In this document: piece after piece, positions 1 to 6,724 of the stretch | How positions within the stretch are numbered: position 1 is the first letter of the stretch | Layout of the letters: each line of letters begins with the position of its first letter | Origin: UBA2272 sp034368805 | GTDB lineage: Bacteria; Actinomycetota; Coriobacteriia; Anaerosomatales; Anaerosomataceae | Length of the DNA stretch: 8,232 bases | NCBI GenBank assembly: GCA_034368805.1 | Contig: JAXMLJ010000026.1 | Coordinates: 1 to 8,232, forward strand | Direction: 5' to 3' | Translations under genes and position numbers: made by a program | The notes under the pieces: generated by a model | Database searches by the model: none | The model's input: the letters and a program-made list of their open reading frames with translations, nothing else | What the model was told of the DNA's origin: nothing

Positions 1-968
1 CCGGAGTCGGCGCATGCGGCGAGCGCGTGTGCGGCGACGGCGGTCTTGCCGGTGCCGACGTCGCCGAGGAGCATACGGTTCATCGGATGTTCACCCGCCA
101 TGTCGGCCAGGATCGTGCCGACCGCCTCGGCCTGATCGGTCGTGAGCTTGAACGGCAGTGCCGCAACGAGTCTCCTGACGTGCGGCCCATCGACGGTGTG
201 TGCGTGACCGGGGCGGGCGTCCACGAGCTGGTGGCGTCTGAGGGACATGGCGAGTTGGACAGTGAACAACTCATCGAAGACCAGTCGCCGCTTCGCTTCG
301 GCAAGTTCAGTGGCCGAGTCAGGGAAGTGGATCGACCAGAGCGCGGATGCGAGGGGCACGAGACCGTGTGCGACTCTCAGTGCTGCCGGCAGTGGGTCGG
401 GAACGTCGGCCGCGATGACGAGCGCCTCGGTGACGAGCCGCCGGAGCCAGTTGGTGGTGAGCCCTTCGGTCGTGCGGTGCACCGGGAGGATCCGGGCGAT
501 CTCCGGGCCGGACTCCGCGTCGGGGAGGCGTTCGACAAACGGGTTCCGCATCTGTTTGAGTCCGTAATCCAGCGTCACGGTGCCGGCGAACGCGACGCGC
601 TCCCCCACCCGGAACGAGCGTGCGACGTGAGGTTGATTGAACCAGACGCCGATGAGCGCGCCCGTGCCGTCGACGATGGCGACTTCGGTGATCGCAAGCT
701 TCTGACGTGGACGTTTGACGTTGATGTCGTGCACGCGTCCGACCACCGTCGCCTCGGCTCCCGCAGGAACCGTGCGCAGGTCCGCGGTGGTCGTGAGATC
801 GAGGTACCGGAACGGGTAGTGCGAAACCAGTTCGCCCACGGTGTGCACGTCGAGCCGTGCGAGTGCTTCGACCCGACGTGCATCGACGAAGCGGACCGCA
901 GAGACAGGGTCGGTCCATCGATGGAGGGCGGCGATACGTGCCGCCGGCGCGGCGAGTGTACCGCTCAT
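1..968 (-). CDS. recG: ATP-dependent DNA helicase RecG, N-terminal 322 residues (partial at window edge)
   Basis: RecG is a superfamily 2 double-stranded DNA translocase that remodels stalled replication forks and branched recombination intermediates. The reading frame is open to position 1, so only the N-terminal part of a protein usually around 680-800 residues is present. Seen in order: an N-terminal helical region with TVGELVSHYPFRYLDL (about 43-58), the OB-fold wedge domain (about 70-160) that splits forks, the family signature around IHFPDS (213-218) and RLVFDELFTVQLAM (228-241), the Q-motif-like LTTDQAEAV (275-283), and the Walker A motif GDVGTGKT (302-309). The DEAD-like box and C-terminal helicase lobe lie outside the window. 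The ATG at 968 is 9 nt after the degV stop, with only a weak purine stretch (AGGG) overlapping that stop, so translation is probably coupled. Oddity: the usual GVGPK helix-hairpin-helix-like motif near the N-terminus is replaced by VRFVDARRVEAL. The identification is firm. Confidence 0.97.
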   Translation of the reverse strand, partial: MSGTLAAPAARIAALHRWTDPVSAVRFVDARRVEALARLDVHTVGELVSHYPFRYLDLTTTADLRTVPAGAEATVVGRVHDINVKRPRQKLAITEVAIVDGTGALIGVWFNQPHVARSFRVGERVAFAGTVTLDYGLKQMRNPFVERLPDAESGPEIARILPVHRTTEGLTTNWLRRLVTEALVIAADVPDPLPAALRVAHGLVPLASALWSIHFPDSATELAEAKRRLVFDELFTVQLAMSLRRHQLVDARPGHAHTVDGPHVRRLVAALPFKLTTDQAEAVGTILADMAGEHPMNRMLLGDVGTGKTAVAAHALAACADS

Positions 969-977
969 CGGCAGGCC

Positions 978-1829
978 CTACGGTAGCCGATAGAAGGCTG
1001 CTCCGATGGCCCGTGGGCCGGCGTACGTCCCGATGACCGCGCCGACGCCGACGGTATGAAGCAGCTCGTAGCGCGCGCCCGCCACGTCGAGGGCGGCGCG
1101 CAGTTCGGCTATCAGGTCCGGAGCCTGGGCGTGGAGCAGCCCGAGCTTGACGGGGCCGTCCGCCGAGGCTTCGGCCACCTGGGCGGCGATCTCGGCGATT
1201 GCCTTCTTCATCCCCTTCGCCTTCTTGAACGGCTCGATGATGCCGTCGCTGTTGAAGGTGAGGACCGGCTTGATGTTGAGGAGCGATGCCGCGAGTCCTT
1301 GGGCTTTGCCGGCCCGGCCGCCCTTGACCAGGTAGTCGAGGGTGTCCAGGGCGAAGAGGATCCGGACGTTGTCTGCGGCCGCCTGGGCGGCAGCCTCGAC
1401 GCCGTCAAGGTCGGCTCCACCCTCGCGCGCGACGAGTGCCGCATCGACGACGAGTGCGGTGGCTGCCGAGACGACACGCGTGTCGACGATCCGGACGGGG
1501 ACGGGCGACTCGTTGGCTGCCATGATCGCCGACTCGATAGTCCCCGAGAGAGCCGAGGTCAGGTGTATGGAGACGATGCCGGTACACCCTTCGTCGGCGA
1601 GTCGCCCGTAGACCGCGCCGAAGTCGGCCGGGGAAGGCTGCGATGTCTTGGGGAGCATGTCGGCGGCGGCGAGCTTCTCGTAAAACGCCGCGGGTGTGAG
1701 CTCAGTCCAGTCGAGGAAGGTCTCCGTGCCGAAGGTGACCTTCAGCGGGACCATGGCGATGTCGTGATCGGCCAGCCACTCCGGCCCCAGGTCGCACGTA
1801 CTGTCACAGACGATGCCGATCTTGGTCAT
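978..1829 (-). CDS. degV: DegV family fatty acid-binding protein (FakB-type), 283 aa
   Basis: DegV/FakB proteins bind a fatty acid in a deep pocket and present its carboxylate to the kinase FakA, then release acyl phosphate to the PlsX/PlsY acyltransfer route. The sequence has the N-terminal DegV fold start (KIGIVCDSTCDL, 3-14), the TSQPSP motif (62-67), the HLTSALSGT motif (89-97), a YLVKGGRAGK segment (166-175) matching the family's Y-L-x-x-G-G-R-x-G signature, and NIKPVL (185-190). Length is typical. The start at 1829 is chosen because MTKIGIV matches the family N-terminus and because AGGGAG lies 6 nt upstream, overlapping the fakA stop; an open frame extends further upstream but has no family similarity. 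It lies directly after its likely partner FakA. Oddity: the C-terminal motif, usually G-T-H-x-G-P-G-A, reads GTYAGPRA (267-274), so the His that contacts the ligand head group in characterised FakB proteins is Tyr269. Substrate is inferred from the family, not shown. Confidence 0.95.
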   Translation of the reverse strand: MTKIGIVCDSTCDLGPEWLADHDIAMVPLKVTFGTETFLDWTELTPAAFYEKLAAADMLPKTSQPSPADFGAVYGRLADEGCTGIVSIHLTSALSGTIESAIMAANESPVPVRIVDTRVVSAATALVVDAALVAREGGADLDGVEAAAQAAADNVRILFALDTLDYLVKGGRAGKAQGLAASLLNIKPVLTFNSDGIIEPFKKAKGMKKAIAEIAAQVAEASADGPVKLGLLHAQAPDLIAELRAALDVAGARYELLHTVGVGAVIGTYAGPRAIGAAFYRLP

Positions 1830-1839
1830 GTGAGACTCC

Positions 1840-3447
1840 CTACTCGACAGAGACGATGACCGGGTACAGCGGCTGGTCGCCGCGATGCGCTTCGACCTCG
1901 GCTTCGGGGTGGGCCTCCGCCAGGCGAGTCTCGAGTGCCGACATCGCCTCGTCGTCGAGATCCTCCCCACCGAGCAAGGTGATGGTCTCGTCGTCACCGA
2001 TGATGTGCTCGACAACCCGGAGCGTCACGTCGGCGACATCGGTGCCGGTGACCTCGATCTCGTGATCCACGATGCCGATGACATCACCAGCTTTGATCGG
2101 GCCTACCTTACCGCTGGCGTCCTTGACCGCGACGGTCACCTCGGCCGTGCGCACCTCGCTGGCGGCGGCGGTCATCTCCTCGATGATGGCGTCGAGGTCG
2201 TCCGAGCCGTCGTAGGCGAGCAGCGCTGCGAAGGCCTGCGGAATGGCGGTCGTCGGGACGACGGCGACCGGGCGATCGGCGACTCCGGTGACCTGCTGCG
2301 CAGCAAGGATGATGTTCCTGTTGTTCGGGAGAAGCACGATCTTCTCGGCGTTGATACTCTGTGCGGCCTCAAGGAGCTCGGCCGTAGACGGGTTCATGGT
2401 CTGCCCGCCGCTGACGACCACATCGGCGCCGAGGCTCAGAAGGATGTCCTTCAGGCCCTGGCCGGCGGCGACCGCGACGAAGCCGACCGGCTTGGTCGGC
2501 TCGGCGTCCCGTTTGATCCCGGCGGCGCGTTCGGCGGTCTGGCGGCGCATGTTGTTGATGTGGACGTCGGAGACCTCACCGAGACCGGTCGCCCATGTCA
2601 GCACGGTGCCCGGCGTGTCGGTGTGGACGTGGATCTTGTACGTCTCGGCGTCGCCGACAACGAGCTCTGAGCCGCCGATCTCGGCGACGTACTCTTCGAG
2701 GACCGAGATGTCGGCCTGGGAGCCGTGGAGGAGGAACTCCGTGCAGTAGAGGTACTCGTCGTCGGCCCAGTCGTCGACCGGTTGGACCAGGACAGGACCC
2801 GAAGAGAGTGTGACGTCATGATCGCGAACCTCGTGGCCCTCGAGTGCGGCGACGAAACCTTCGGCAAGGATAGCGAGGCCGAAGCCTCCTGCATCCACCA
2901 CACCGTTCTCCTTGAGGACGGGGAGCAGGTCAGGCCCCCTGCGCACGGATTCGAATGCGGCTTCGACGACCGCCTCGAGGAACTCGTCGAGCTTGAGTCC
3001 GGTCTTCACACCGGCACCCGCTGCGGCTGCCGAGTCCTTCAGGACGGTAAGCATCGTGCCTTCGACGGGTTTACGTACGGCCTGGAACGCGACGGTCGTG
3101 CTGCGGTCGAGTGCGGATGCGATGACCTGCGGGGTGAGTTCAGTTGACTGCCGGGCGACCTCGCACAGTCCGCGAAGCATCTGGCTCAGGATGACGCCGG
3201 AGTTGCCGCGGGCGCCCATGAGTGAGCCGTGCGTGATCGCAGTTGCGATCTCGGCGATAGAGGCCGACGACGGTAGTCTGTCCAGGTCGGTCTGGACCGC
3301 CTCGAGCGTGAGGGACATGTTGGTCCCGGTGTCTCCGTCCGGTACGGGGAACACGTTCAGCCGGTTGACCTCGTCGACGCGGTCCGCGAGCGCTCGAGCG
3401 GCAGCGGCGAACAGGTCCACGGCCGCGGGCCGCGAGTGGGCACTCAT
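1840..3447 (-). CDS. fakA: Fatty acid kinase catalytic subunit FakA / YloV (DAK domain), 535 aa
   Basis: FakA phosphorylates fatty acids held by a FakB (DegV) protein, using ATP, in the cytoplasm. Domains seen: an N-terminal DhaL-type nucleotide-binding domain (about 1-205) with NVFPVPDGDTGTNMS (31-45), whose Asp37 and Asp39 belong to the metal/ATP site, and GARGNSGVILSQMLRG (78-93); a middle domain (about 225-305) with Cys235 in YCTEF and His273/His275 in KIHVHTDTPG, which match the Cys/His/His zinc site described for staphylococcal FakA; and a C-terminal domain (about 320-535) with VSGGQTMNPST (345-355) and LLPNNRNI (372-379), where FakB docks in the family. Length is close to known FakA (about 550). 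The ATG overlaps the upstream stop (ATGA), with GGAG 5 nt before it, indicating translational coupling to the Asp23-family gene. The adjacent degV gene strengthens the fatty acid kinase call over the older dihydroxyacetone-kinase-like label. No key residue appears missing. Confidence 0.95.
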   Translation of the reverse strand: MSAHSRPAAVDLFAAAARALADRVDEVNRLNVFPVPDGDTGTNMSLTLEAVQTDLDRLPSSASIAEIATAITHGSLMGARGNSGVILSQMLRGLCEVARQSTELTPQVIASALDRSTTVAFQAVRKPVEGTMLTVLKDSAAAAGAGVKTGLKLDEFLEAVVEAAFESVRRGPDLLPVLKENGVVDAGGFGLAILAEGFVAALEGHEVRDHDVTLSSGPVLVQPVDDWADDEYLYCTEFLLHGSQADISVLEEYVAEIGGSELVVGDAETYKIHVHTDTPGTVLTWATGLGEVSDVHINNMRRQTAERAAGIKRDAEPTKPVGFVAVAAGQGLKDILLSLGADVVVSGGQTMNPSTAELLEAAQSINAEKIVLLPNNRNIILAAQQVTGVADRPVAVVPTTAIPQAFAALLAYDGSDDLDAIIEEMTAAASEVRTAEVTVAVKDASGKVGPIKAGDVIGIVDHEIEVTGTDVADVTLRVVEHIIGDDETITLLGGEDLDDEAMSALETRLAEAHPEAEVEAHRGDQPLYPVIVSVE

Positions 3448-3809
3448 GCGCGCTCCGGGTGCTTGCGCACCTTGATCCCCTGTACGTGGACGTTGACCTC
3501 GGTGACGACAACGTCGGCGTCATGGGTCAGCGCGTAGCGCACCCGATCGGAAAGGTTGCGCGAGACCTGAGTCAGGTTGGTCCCGTGCTCGATGATGACG
3601 TAGAGGTCCACGAGCACGCTGCGTTCGTCGGTGTTGGCGATGGCGACGCCCTTGCGCAGCTTGTCGCGCGACAGCAGTTGGGCCACGCCGTCCCTGAGCG
3701 ACGGGCTGGCCATGCCCACGACCCCGTAACACTCGAGCGCTACATAACCTGCGATGTCCTGGAGGACGTCGTTGGCGATCGTAACGGTACCCGGGGGCTC
3801 CACAGCCAT
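3444..3809 (-). CDS. yloU: Asp23/Gls24 family envelope stress protein (YloU-like), 121 aa
   Basis: Small cytoplasmic Asp23/Gls24 (DUF322) protein. In staphylococci Asp23 is tied to the membrane and to cell-envelope homeostasis; the paralogue beside fakA (YloU) has no well-defined reaction. Family features seen are GTVTIANDVLQDIAGYVALECYGVVG near the N-terminus (7-32), the central VDLYVIIEHGTNL (67-79), and the C-terminal VVVTEVNVHVQGI (99-111). The start at 3809 is preferred over upstream in-frame codons because a strong AAGGAGG Shine-Dalgarno sequence sits 7 nt before it and family similarity begins there. It is the first gene of the yloU-fakA-degV-recG operon and overlaps fakA by 4 nt. A TATACT -10 box at 3871-3866 would give a leader of about 50 nt. 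Placement immediately before FakA is conserved in Bacillota, which suggests a membrane- or lipid-linked role, but that is inference. Confidence 0.93.
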   Translation of the reverse strand: MAVEPPGTVTIANDVLQDIAGYVALECYGVVGMASPSLRDGVAQLLSRDKLRKGVAIANTDERSVLVDLYVIIEHGTNLTQVSRNLSDRVRYALTHDADVVVTEVNVHVQGIKVRKHPERA

Positions 3810-3865
3810 TGAGGTCCCTCCTTCGCGATGATGAGCGGCTGCATACACGAGTGCAGCGTGAGGGT

Positions 3866-3896
3866 AGTATAGCGGAACACACTGGCGTCGTGCCGA
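3866..3896 (-). promoter_or_regulatory. Probable sigma-70-type promoter of the yloU-fakA-degV-recG operon
   Basis: On the minus strand TATACT (3871-3866) matches the -10 consensus at five of six positions. The best -35 candidate is TCGGCA (3896-3891), four of six matches, at a long 19-nt spacing. Transcription would start near 3859, about 50 nt before the Asp23-family ATG. The -10 is the strong part; the -35 is poor, so an activator or an alternative sigma factor is possible. Confidence 0.5.
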
Positions 3897-3950
3897 CGCT
3901 TCGTCCGAGTAACGCAAGGTCAGCAGTGGCAACACGCGTTCCATGGTGGG

Positions 3951-3980
3951 TTTACCCTCATGCGCGGCCTGTGCTAACAT
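3951..3980 (+). promoter_or_regulatory. Probable extended -10 promoter of rpmB
   Basis: The plus strand has TTTACC (3951-3956, four of six matches to TTGACA) and TAACAT (3975-3980, four of six matches to TATAAT), separated by 18 nt. A TG dinucleotide sits one base before the -10, giving an extended -10 element (TGCTAACAT). Transcription would start near 3987, leaving about 62 nt of leader before rpmB. The divergent operon promoter lies about 80 nt away and does not overlap it. Confidence 0.45.
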
Positions 3981-4001
3981 CGGTGCGCTTTTGCGGACAT
4001 C

Positions 4002-4019
4002 GGCGGCGGCGTCGCCGCC
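4002..4019 (+). other. GC-rich hairpin in the rpmB leader
   Basis: GGCGGCG (4002-4008) and CGCCGCC (4013-4019) form a perfect 7-bp stem with a GCGT loop, within the predicted 5' leader of rpmB and ending 29 nt before its start codon. No T-run follows on either strand, so it is not a classical intrinsic terminator. It could stabilise the message or take part in ribosomal-protein feedback, but no known leader motif is recognised. Confidence 0.4.
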
Positions 4020-4048
4020 TCGAACGATCACAGGACGGATGACTCCAT

Positions 4049-4237
4049 ATGTCCAAGGTGTGCAGCGTGTGCGGGAAGCACCCCAGCGCGGGTCGCAATG
4101 TGAGTCACTCTCACCGGGTGACCAACCGGATGATCTATCCGAACGTGCAGAAGGTGTCGGTCGTCGTTGACGGCACTGTCAAGAAGATGAACGTCTGCAC
4201 CAAGTGCATGAAGGCAGGTAAGGTCACCCGGGGCTAG
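4049..4237 (+). CDS. rpmB: 50S ribosomal protein L28 (bL28), zinc-ribbon form, 62 aa
   Basis: bL28 is a small structural protein of the large ribosomal subunit. The sequence begins MSKVCSVCGKHP, followed by GRNVSHSHRVTNRMIYPNVQ (15-34), the family core. Two CxxC pairs, Cys5/Cys8 and Cys50/Cys53, make this the zinc-binding (C+) form; organisms with such forms often also carry zinc-free paralogues switched on in zinc starvation, none of which is in this window. The length is typical. The ATG lies after a modest purine-rich stretch (AGGACGGA, 4032-4039). It is monocistronic here, transcribed away from the yloU-fakA operon and towards the HD-GYP gene. The rpmB-yloU-yloV arrangement is the same as in Bacillus subtilis. 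Highly confident. Confidence 0.98.
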   Translation: MSKVCSVCGKHPSAGRNVSHSHRVTNRMIYPNVQKVSVVVDGTVKKMNVCTKCMKAGKVTRG

Positions 4238-4244
4238 CTCCGGG
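4227..4244 (+). terminator. Possible hairpin terminator shared by the convergent rpmB and HD-GYP genes
   Basis: CCCGGGG (4227-4233) and CTCCGGG (4238-4244) can form a 7-bp stem with one G-U pair and a CTAG loop, overlapping the rpmB stop codon at 4235-4237. It is almost symmetric, so it could act in both directions between genes that end 21 nt apart. No U-tract follows on either strand, so it is at best a weak or factor-assisted terminator. Confidence 0.25.
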
Positions 4245-4258
4245 CGGTCGCCGTCACG

Positions 4259-5980
4259 CTACGACGGGACCCGGTTCGATCCATCACGCAGGATGTCGCG
4301 CAACGCGTCGACGGCGGCGGGATCGAACTGGGTCCCTGCTTTGTCTTCCATCTCGCGCAGTGCCTCGGCCGGTGTGAATGCCCGGCGGTACGGACGATCC
4401 GACGTCATGGCGACGTACGCGTCGGCGACAGCCAGGATGCGGGCGCCGATCGGTATGGACTCCCCCGAAAGACCGTTGAGGTAGCCCGCCCCGTCGAACC
4501 ACTCGTGATGATGGTAGACGATCGGTACGACGTGCCTGAGTGCCGGCGCCTCGGCAAGTATCTCGGCGGCTATCTGCGGGTGCAGTTTCAGAAGCGCACG
4601 CTCGACCGTGGTGAGCGTGCGATCGCCCGCTGCCACGGCATCGCCGACGGAGGCCATACCGATGTCGTGGAGCAGCGCCGCGATACGCAACGCCTCACGC
4701 TCTTGATCCGTCAGGCTGAACACGGCACCGAGTGCATCGGCGCATGCCAGTACACGGTCGGTGCCACCGCGCGAGTACGGATCCTTCGTCTCGAGCGCGA
4801 GTGCGAGCGCCTTGAGCGTGTCGAAGTACAACTCACGCGACTCGGTCACGGCCCGCGCGTTGCGCAGCGCCGTCGCTGTCTGACGACCGAGCATCTCGAT
4901 CGTCCGCATGTGGGAGTCACCGAACCGCGCAGGGAACGAGCGGCTCCCGACGTTGAGGACGCCGAGGACGCCGTCATCGTCGGCGATGGGTACAGATACC
5001 GCGGAACGGATGCCGTGACGCCGTGCGGCCGGGGTGCGGGCTGGCAGGTCTTCGACGAGCAACGGTTGACGGGTGGCGAGCACCCATCCGGCGATACCCT
5101 CGCCTTCTCCGAGTGACGTCGACCGGACCACCTCGTCCGGCAGACCACGGGAGAGGGTGATCACCAGCCGGCCGCTGTCGGGATCGAGGAGCATGACGCT
5201 GCCCGTGGCAGCACCGGAGATCTCCATGGCGGTAGCGAGTGCGGTAGAGAGGACCTCGTGTGGGTCGAGGATCCTGCTGAGCGCCCGCGCCGCGTCCACG
5301 AGTGCGTGCGCAGTCTCGAGCTCGGCATGCGCGACGTAGAGCGCCAGCGCGCCGGCAAGGGCCCCCCGCAACGGCGCCGTAGCGACCGGGAGATCGGTCG
5401 AGTCAGGCCGTCCGGTCGCGCGGAAATCGATGGCGGCGACACCCTGGTGCTCGCCCGCAACCACCGGGATGGCGAAGCGCCACAGCGCGTCGTTGCCGGA
5501 GGCGCCTCGCAAGCGGGCGATCTCTTCCATCTCGGCTGTGCCTTCGGAGTATGCACGGGCCATGACCCGGTCATCGTCAAGCGGTATCGGCTGGGACGAT
5601 GGCGCCATGGGTCCAAAGCCGGCGATCTGCCTGAGAGTCGCCGAAGAGTCGTCCGCGAGCCACAGAGAGGTCCCGACCGGATCGGCGATGTGTCGAACCG
5701 CATCGGCAAGGGATGCGAGCACGATGTGAGGATCGAGCGTCGCCGGGACGCGCGCCACGGGGACTTCGGTAGAAGTCTCGTTCGCGGAAGCCGGAACACG
5801 ACCGGAGACGTCACGGGATACCGGTCCGGTGAGTACGGCGATCGTGAGGCCCACGGCGAACAGAGCCGCACCGAGTCCCACGACGACCGGCCAGGACAGC
5901 GCGTATCCCGCCACAAGGCCGGTGAGGCCGGTCGCGACGAGAGATGCCGTGCGTATGCTACGCAGCCGAGCTTTGTCCAC
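4259..5980 (-). CDS. Membrane-anchored GAF / HD-GYP domain protein with degenerate signature residues, 573 aa
   Basis: HD-GYP proteins usually hydrolyse cyclic di-GMP, or act as degenerate c-di-GMP sensors. Seen here: two transmembrane segments (about 12-28 and 31-51), a GAF-like region (about 82-215), a clearer GAF domain (about 235-375, with GVLGVLNVGSRSF at 337-349), and an HD-GYP domain (about 385-565). Conserved HD-GYP elements include His438-Asp439 (LLHDIG), His467-Pro468, His491-His492-Glu493, Asp520 (ILAVAD) and SDRPYR (527-532). Three hallmarks differ: the metal-ligand His of GH-[ST]-x-RV is Thr407 (GGTDRV), the Lys of HDxGK is Met442, and GYP reads GYL (499-501). The start is GTG at 5980 with GGGGAG 4 nt upstream. 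The gene lies 93 nt after thiN on the same strand. A weak -10-like TACACT sits at 6034-6029, so it may be the last gene of the thi operon or have its own promoter. Catalytic activity is uncertain; a signal-sensing or partly active role is equally possible. Confidence 0.92.
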   Translation of the reverse strand: MDKARLRSIRTASLVATGLTGLVAGYALSWPVVVGLGAALFAVGLTIAVLTGPVSRDVSGRVPASANETSTEVPVARVPATLDPHIVLASLADAVRHIADPVGTSLWLADDSSATLRQIAGFGPMAPSSQPIPLDDDRVMARAYSEGTAEMEEIARLRGASGNDALWRFAIPVVAGEHQGVAAIDFRATGRPDSTDLPVATAPLRGALAGALALYVAHAELETAHALVDAARALSRILDPHEVLSTALATAMEISGAATGSVMLLDPDSGRLVITLSRGLPDEVVRSTSLGEGEGIAGWVLATRQPLLVEDLPARTPAARRHGIRSAVSVPIADDDGVLGVLNVGSRSFPARFGDSHMRTIEMLGRQTATALRNARAVTESRELYFDTLKALALALETKDPYSRGGTDRVLACADALGAVFSLTDQEREALRIAALLHDIGMASVGDAVAAGDRTLTTVERALLKLHPQIAAEILAEAPALRHVVPIVYHHHEWFDGAGYLNGLSGESIPIGARILAVADAYVAMTSDRPYRRAFTPAEALREMEDKAGTQFDPAAVDALRDILRDGSNRVPS

Positions 5981-6073
5981 GTCACTCCCCTGACGGGCAC
6001 GACCATACAGCGCGTCGTGCGCTCGGTCAGTGTATCGGTCGTTGGTAGCGCGTACTGTACCCCGGGACAGTGG

Positions 6074-6724
6074 TCAGGTCGACGGGGCGAACATGAGGAC
6101 CCTTCCCGTTGAGACCGAGATCCTTTGATGCGGCTCCGTCACGACGTTGCTCAGCCCACGGGACGTCCACACCTCGAGCGTTTCATCCACCAGCGGGTAT
6201 CGCACACCGGAGACGCAGAGAGTCGTGCCGGCATCGGCAGAGAAGAGCGACAGTGTGGCTCCCACGGGCAGGTCGAGATCGAGTGCGGGAAGATGGATGG
6301 CGTCGACGACGAAGGCAGTGAAGTGTGGTTCGGCGGCCCGTGCATCCAGATCGGCAGCCCGGAGAAGTACTCCGAGGGACGCGAACGTGTGGTCGGGACG
6401 CCCTGCGAACGCAGCCGTGATGGTGACGGGCGCGAGCCCCCTGTTCCGGGCCTCTGTGACGGCAAGGTCGAGGTCGGAGGCGTCCTTCTCGACAGGAAAG
6501 GTGAGGATCTCTGCGCCGTCACGGCGCGCGGTCGCCAGCGCTTGCGGTGTGACGGAGTCGAAGTCGCCTACACAGACGTCGGGTGTTCGCCCGGATGCGA
6601 GGCACAGGTCGAGTCCTCCGTCCGCCGCGATGAGCACCTCGGCAGAACGGATGGTCGCGTGGTAGAACCCGCGATCGAACGGGCTTGGACAGGCGCCGAC
6701 GATCAGTGCGGAGCGTGCGGCCAT
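6074..6724 (-). CDS. thiN: Thiamine pyrophosphokinase, 216 aa
   Basis: Converts thiamine and ATP to thiamine pyrophosphate and AMP in the cytoplasm, the last step of thiamine salvage. Catalytic-domain motifs seen: AADGGLDLCL (33-42), VGDFDSV (52-58), the acidic DASDLDLAV (81-89) that corresponds to the family's K-D-x-T-D motif, and AGRPDHTFASLGVL (107-120), matching the G-R-x-D-H nucleotide/substrate motif. The C-terminal thiamine-binding domain ends with RGLSNVV (189-195) and a SVSTGRVLMF strand (203-212). Length fits the family (about 210-230). The start is the ATG at 6724, which shares one base with the thiT stop (TGATG), so the two are translationally coupled; AGG within the thiT end serves as a modest ribosome binding site. 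An open frame extends far upstream but only overlaps thiT out of frame. It is likely controlled by the upstream TPP riboswitch, giving feedback from its own product. The location near rpmB parallels thiN (yloS) in Bacillus subtilis. Confidence 0.95.
   Translation of the reverse strand: MAARSALIVGACPSPFDRGFYHATIRSAEVLIAADGGLDLCLASGRTPDVCVGDFDSVTPQALATARRDGAEILTFPVEKDASDLDLAVTEARNRGLAPVTITAAFAGRPDHTFASLGVLLRAADLDARAAEPHFTAFVVDAIHLPALDLDLPVGATLSLFSADAGTTLCVSGVRYPLVDETLEVWTSRGLSNVVTEPHQRISVSTGRVLMFAPST

Noticed and set aside
27..986. Long plus-strand open reading frame (319 codons) opposite recG
   Set aside because: It is antisense to a frame with clear RecG motifs, including GDVGTGKT; its own translation is rich in Arg/Gly/Asp with no recognisable domain. 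Long antisense frames are expected in GC-rich DNA.
1056..1859. Plus-strand open reading frame (267 codons) opposite degV
   Set aside because: It is the antisense shadow of a gene with DegV motifs, has no domain similarity and no credible ribosome binding site.
1885..2670. Plus-strand open reading frame (261 codons) opposite fakA
   Set aside because: It lies wholly antisense to FakA's conserved middle and C-terminal domains, and its translation is low in hydrophobic core residues.
6009..6023. Small inverted repeat (AGCGC/GCGCT) upstream of the HD-GYP gene
   Set aside because: A 5-bp stem in GC-rich DNA is expected by chance, with no U-tract and no known operator match.
5258..6112. Plus-strand open reading frame (284 codons) opposite the HD-GYP gene
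   Set aside because: It is Arg/Gly-rich and antisense to the GAF and membrane-anchor regions, with no motif support.
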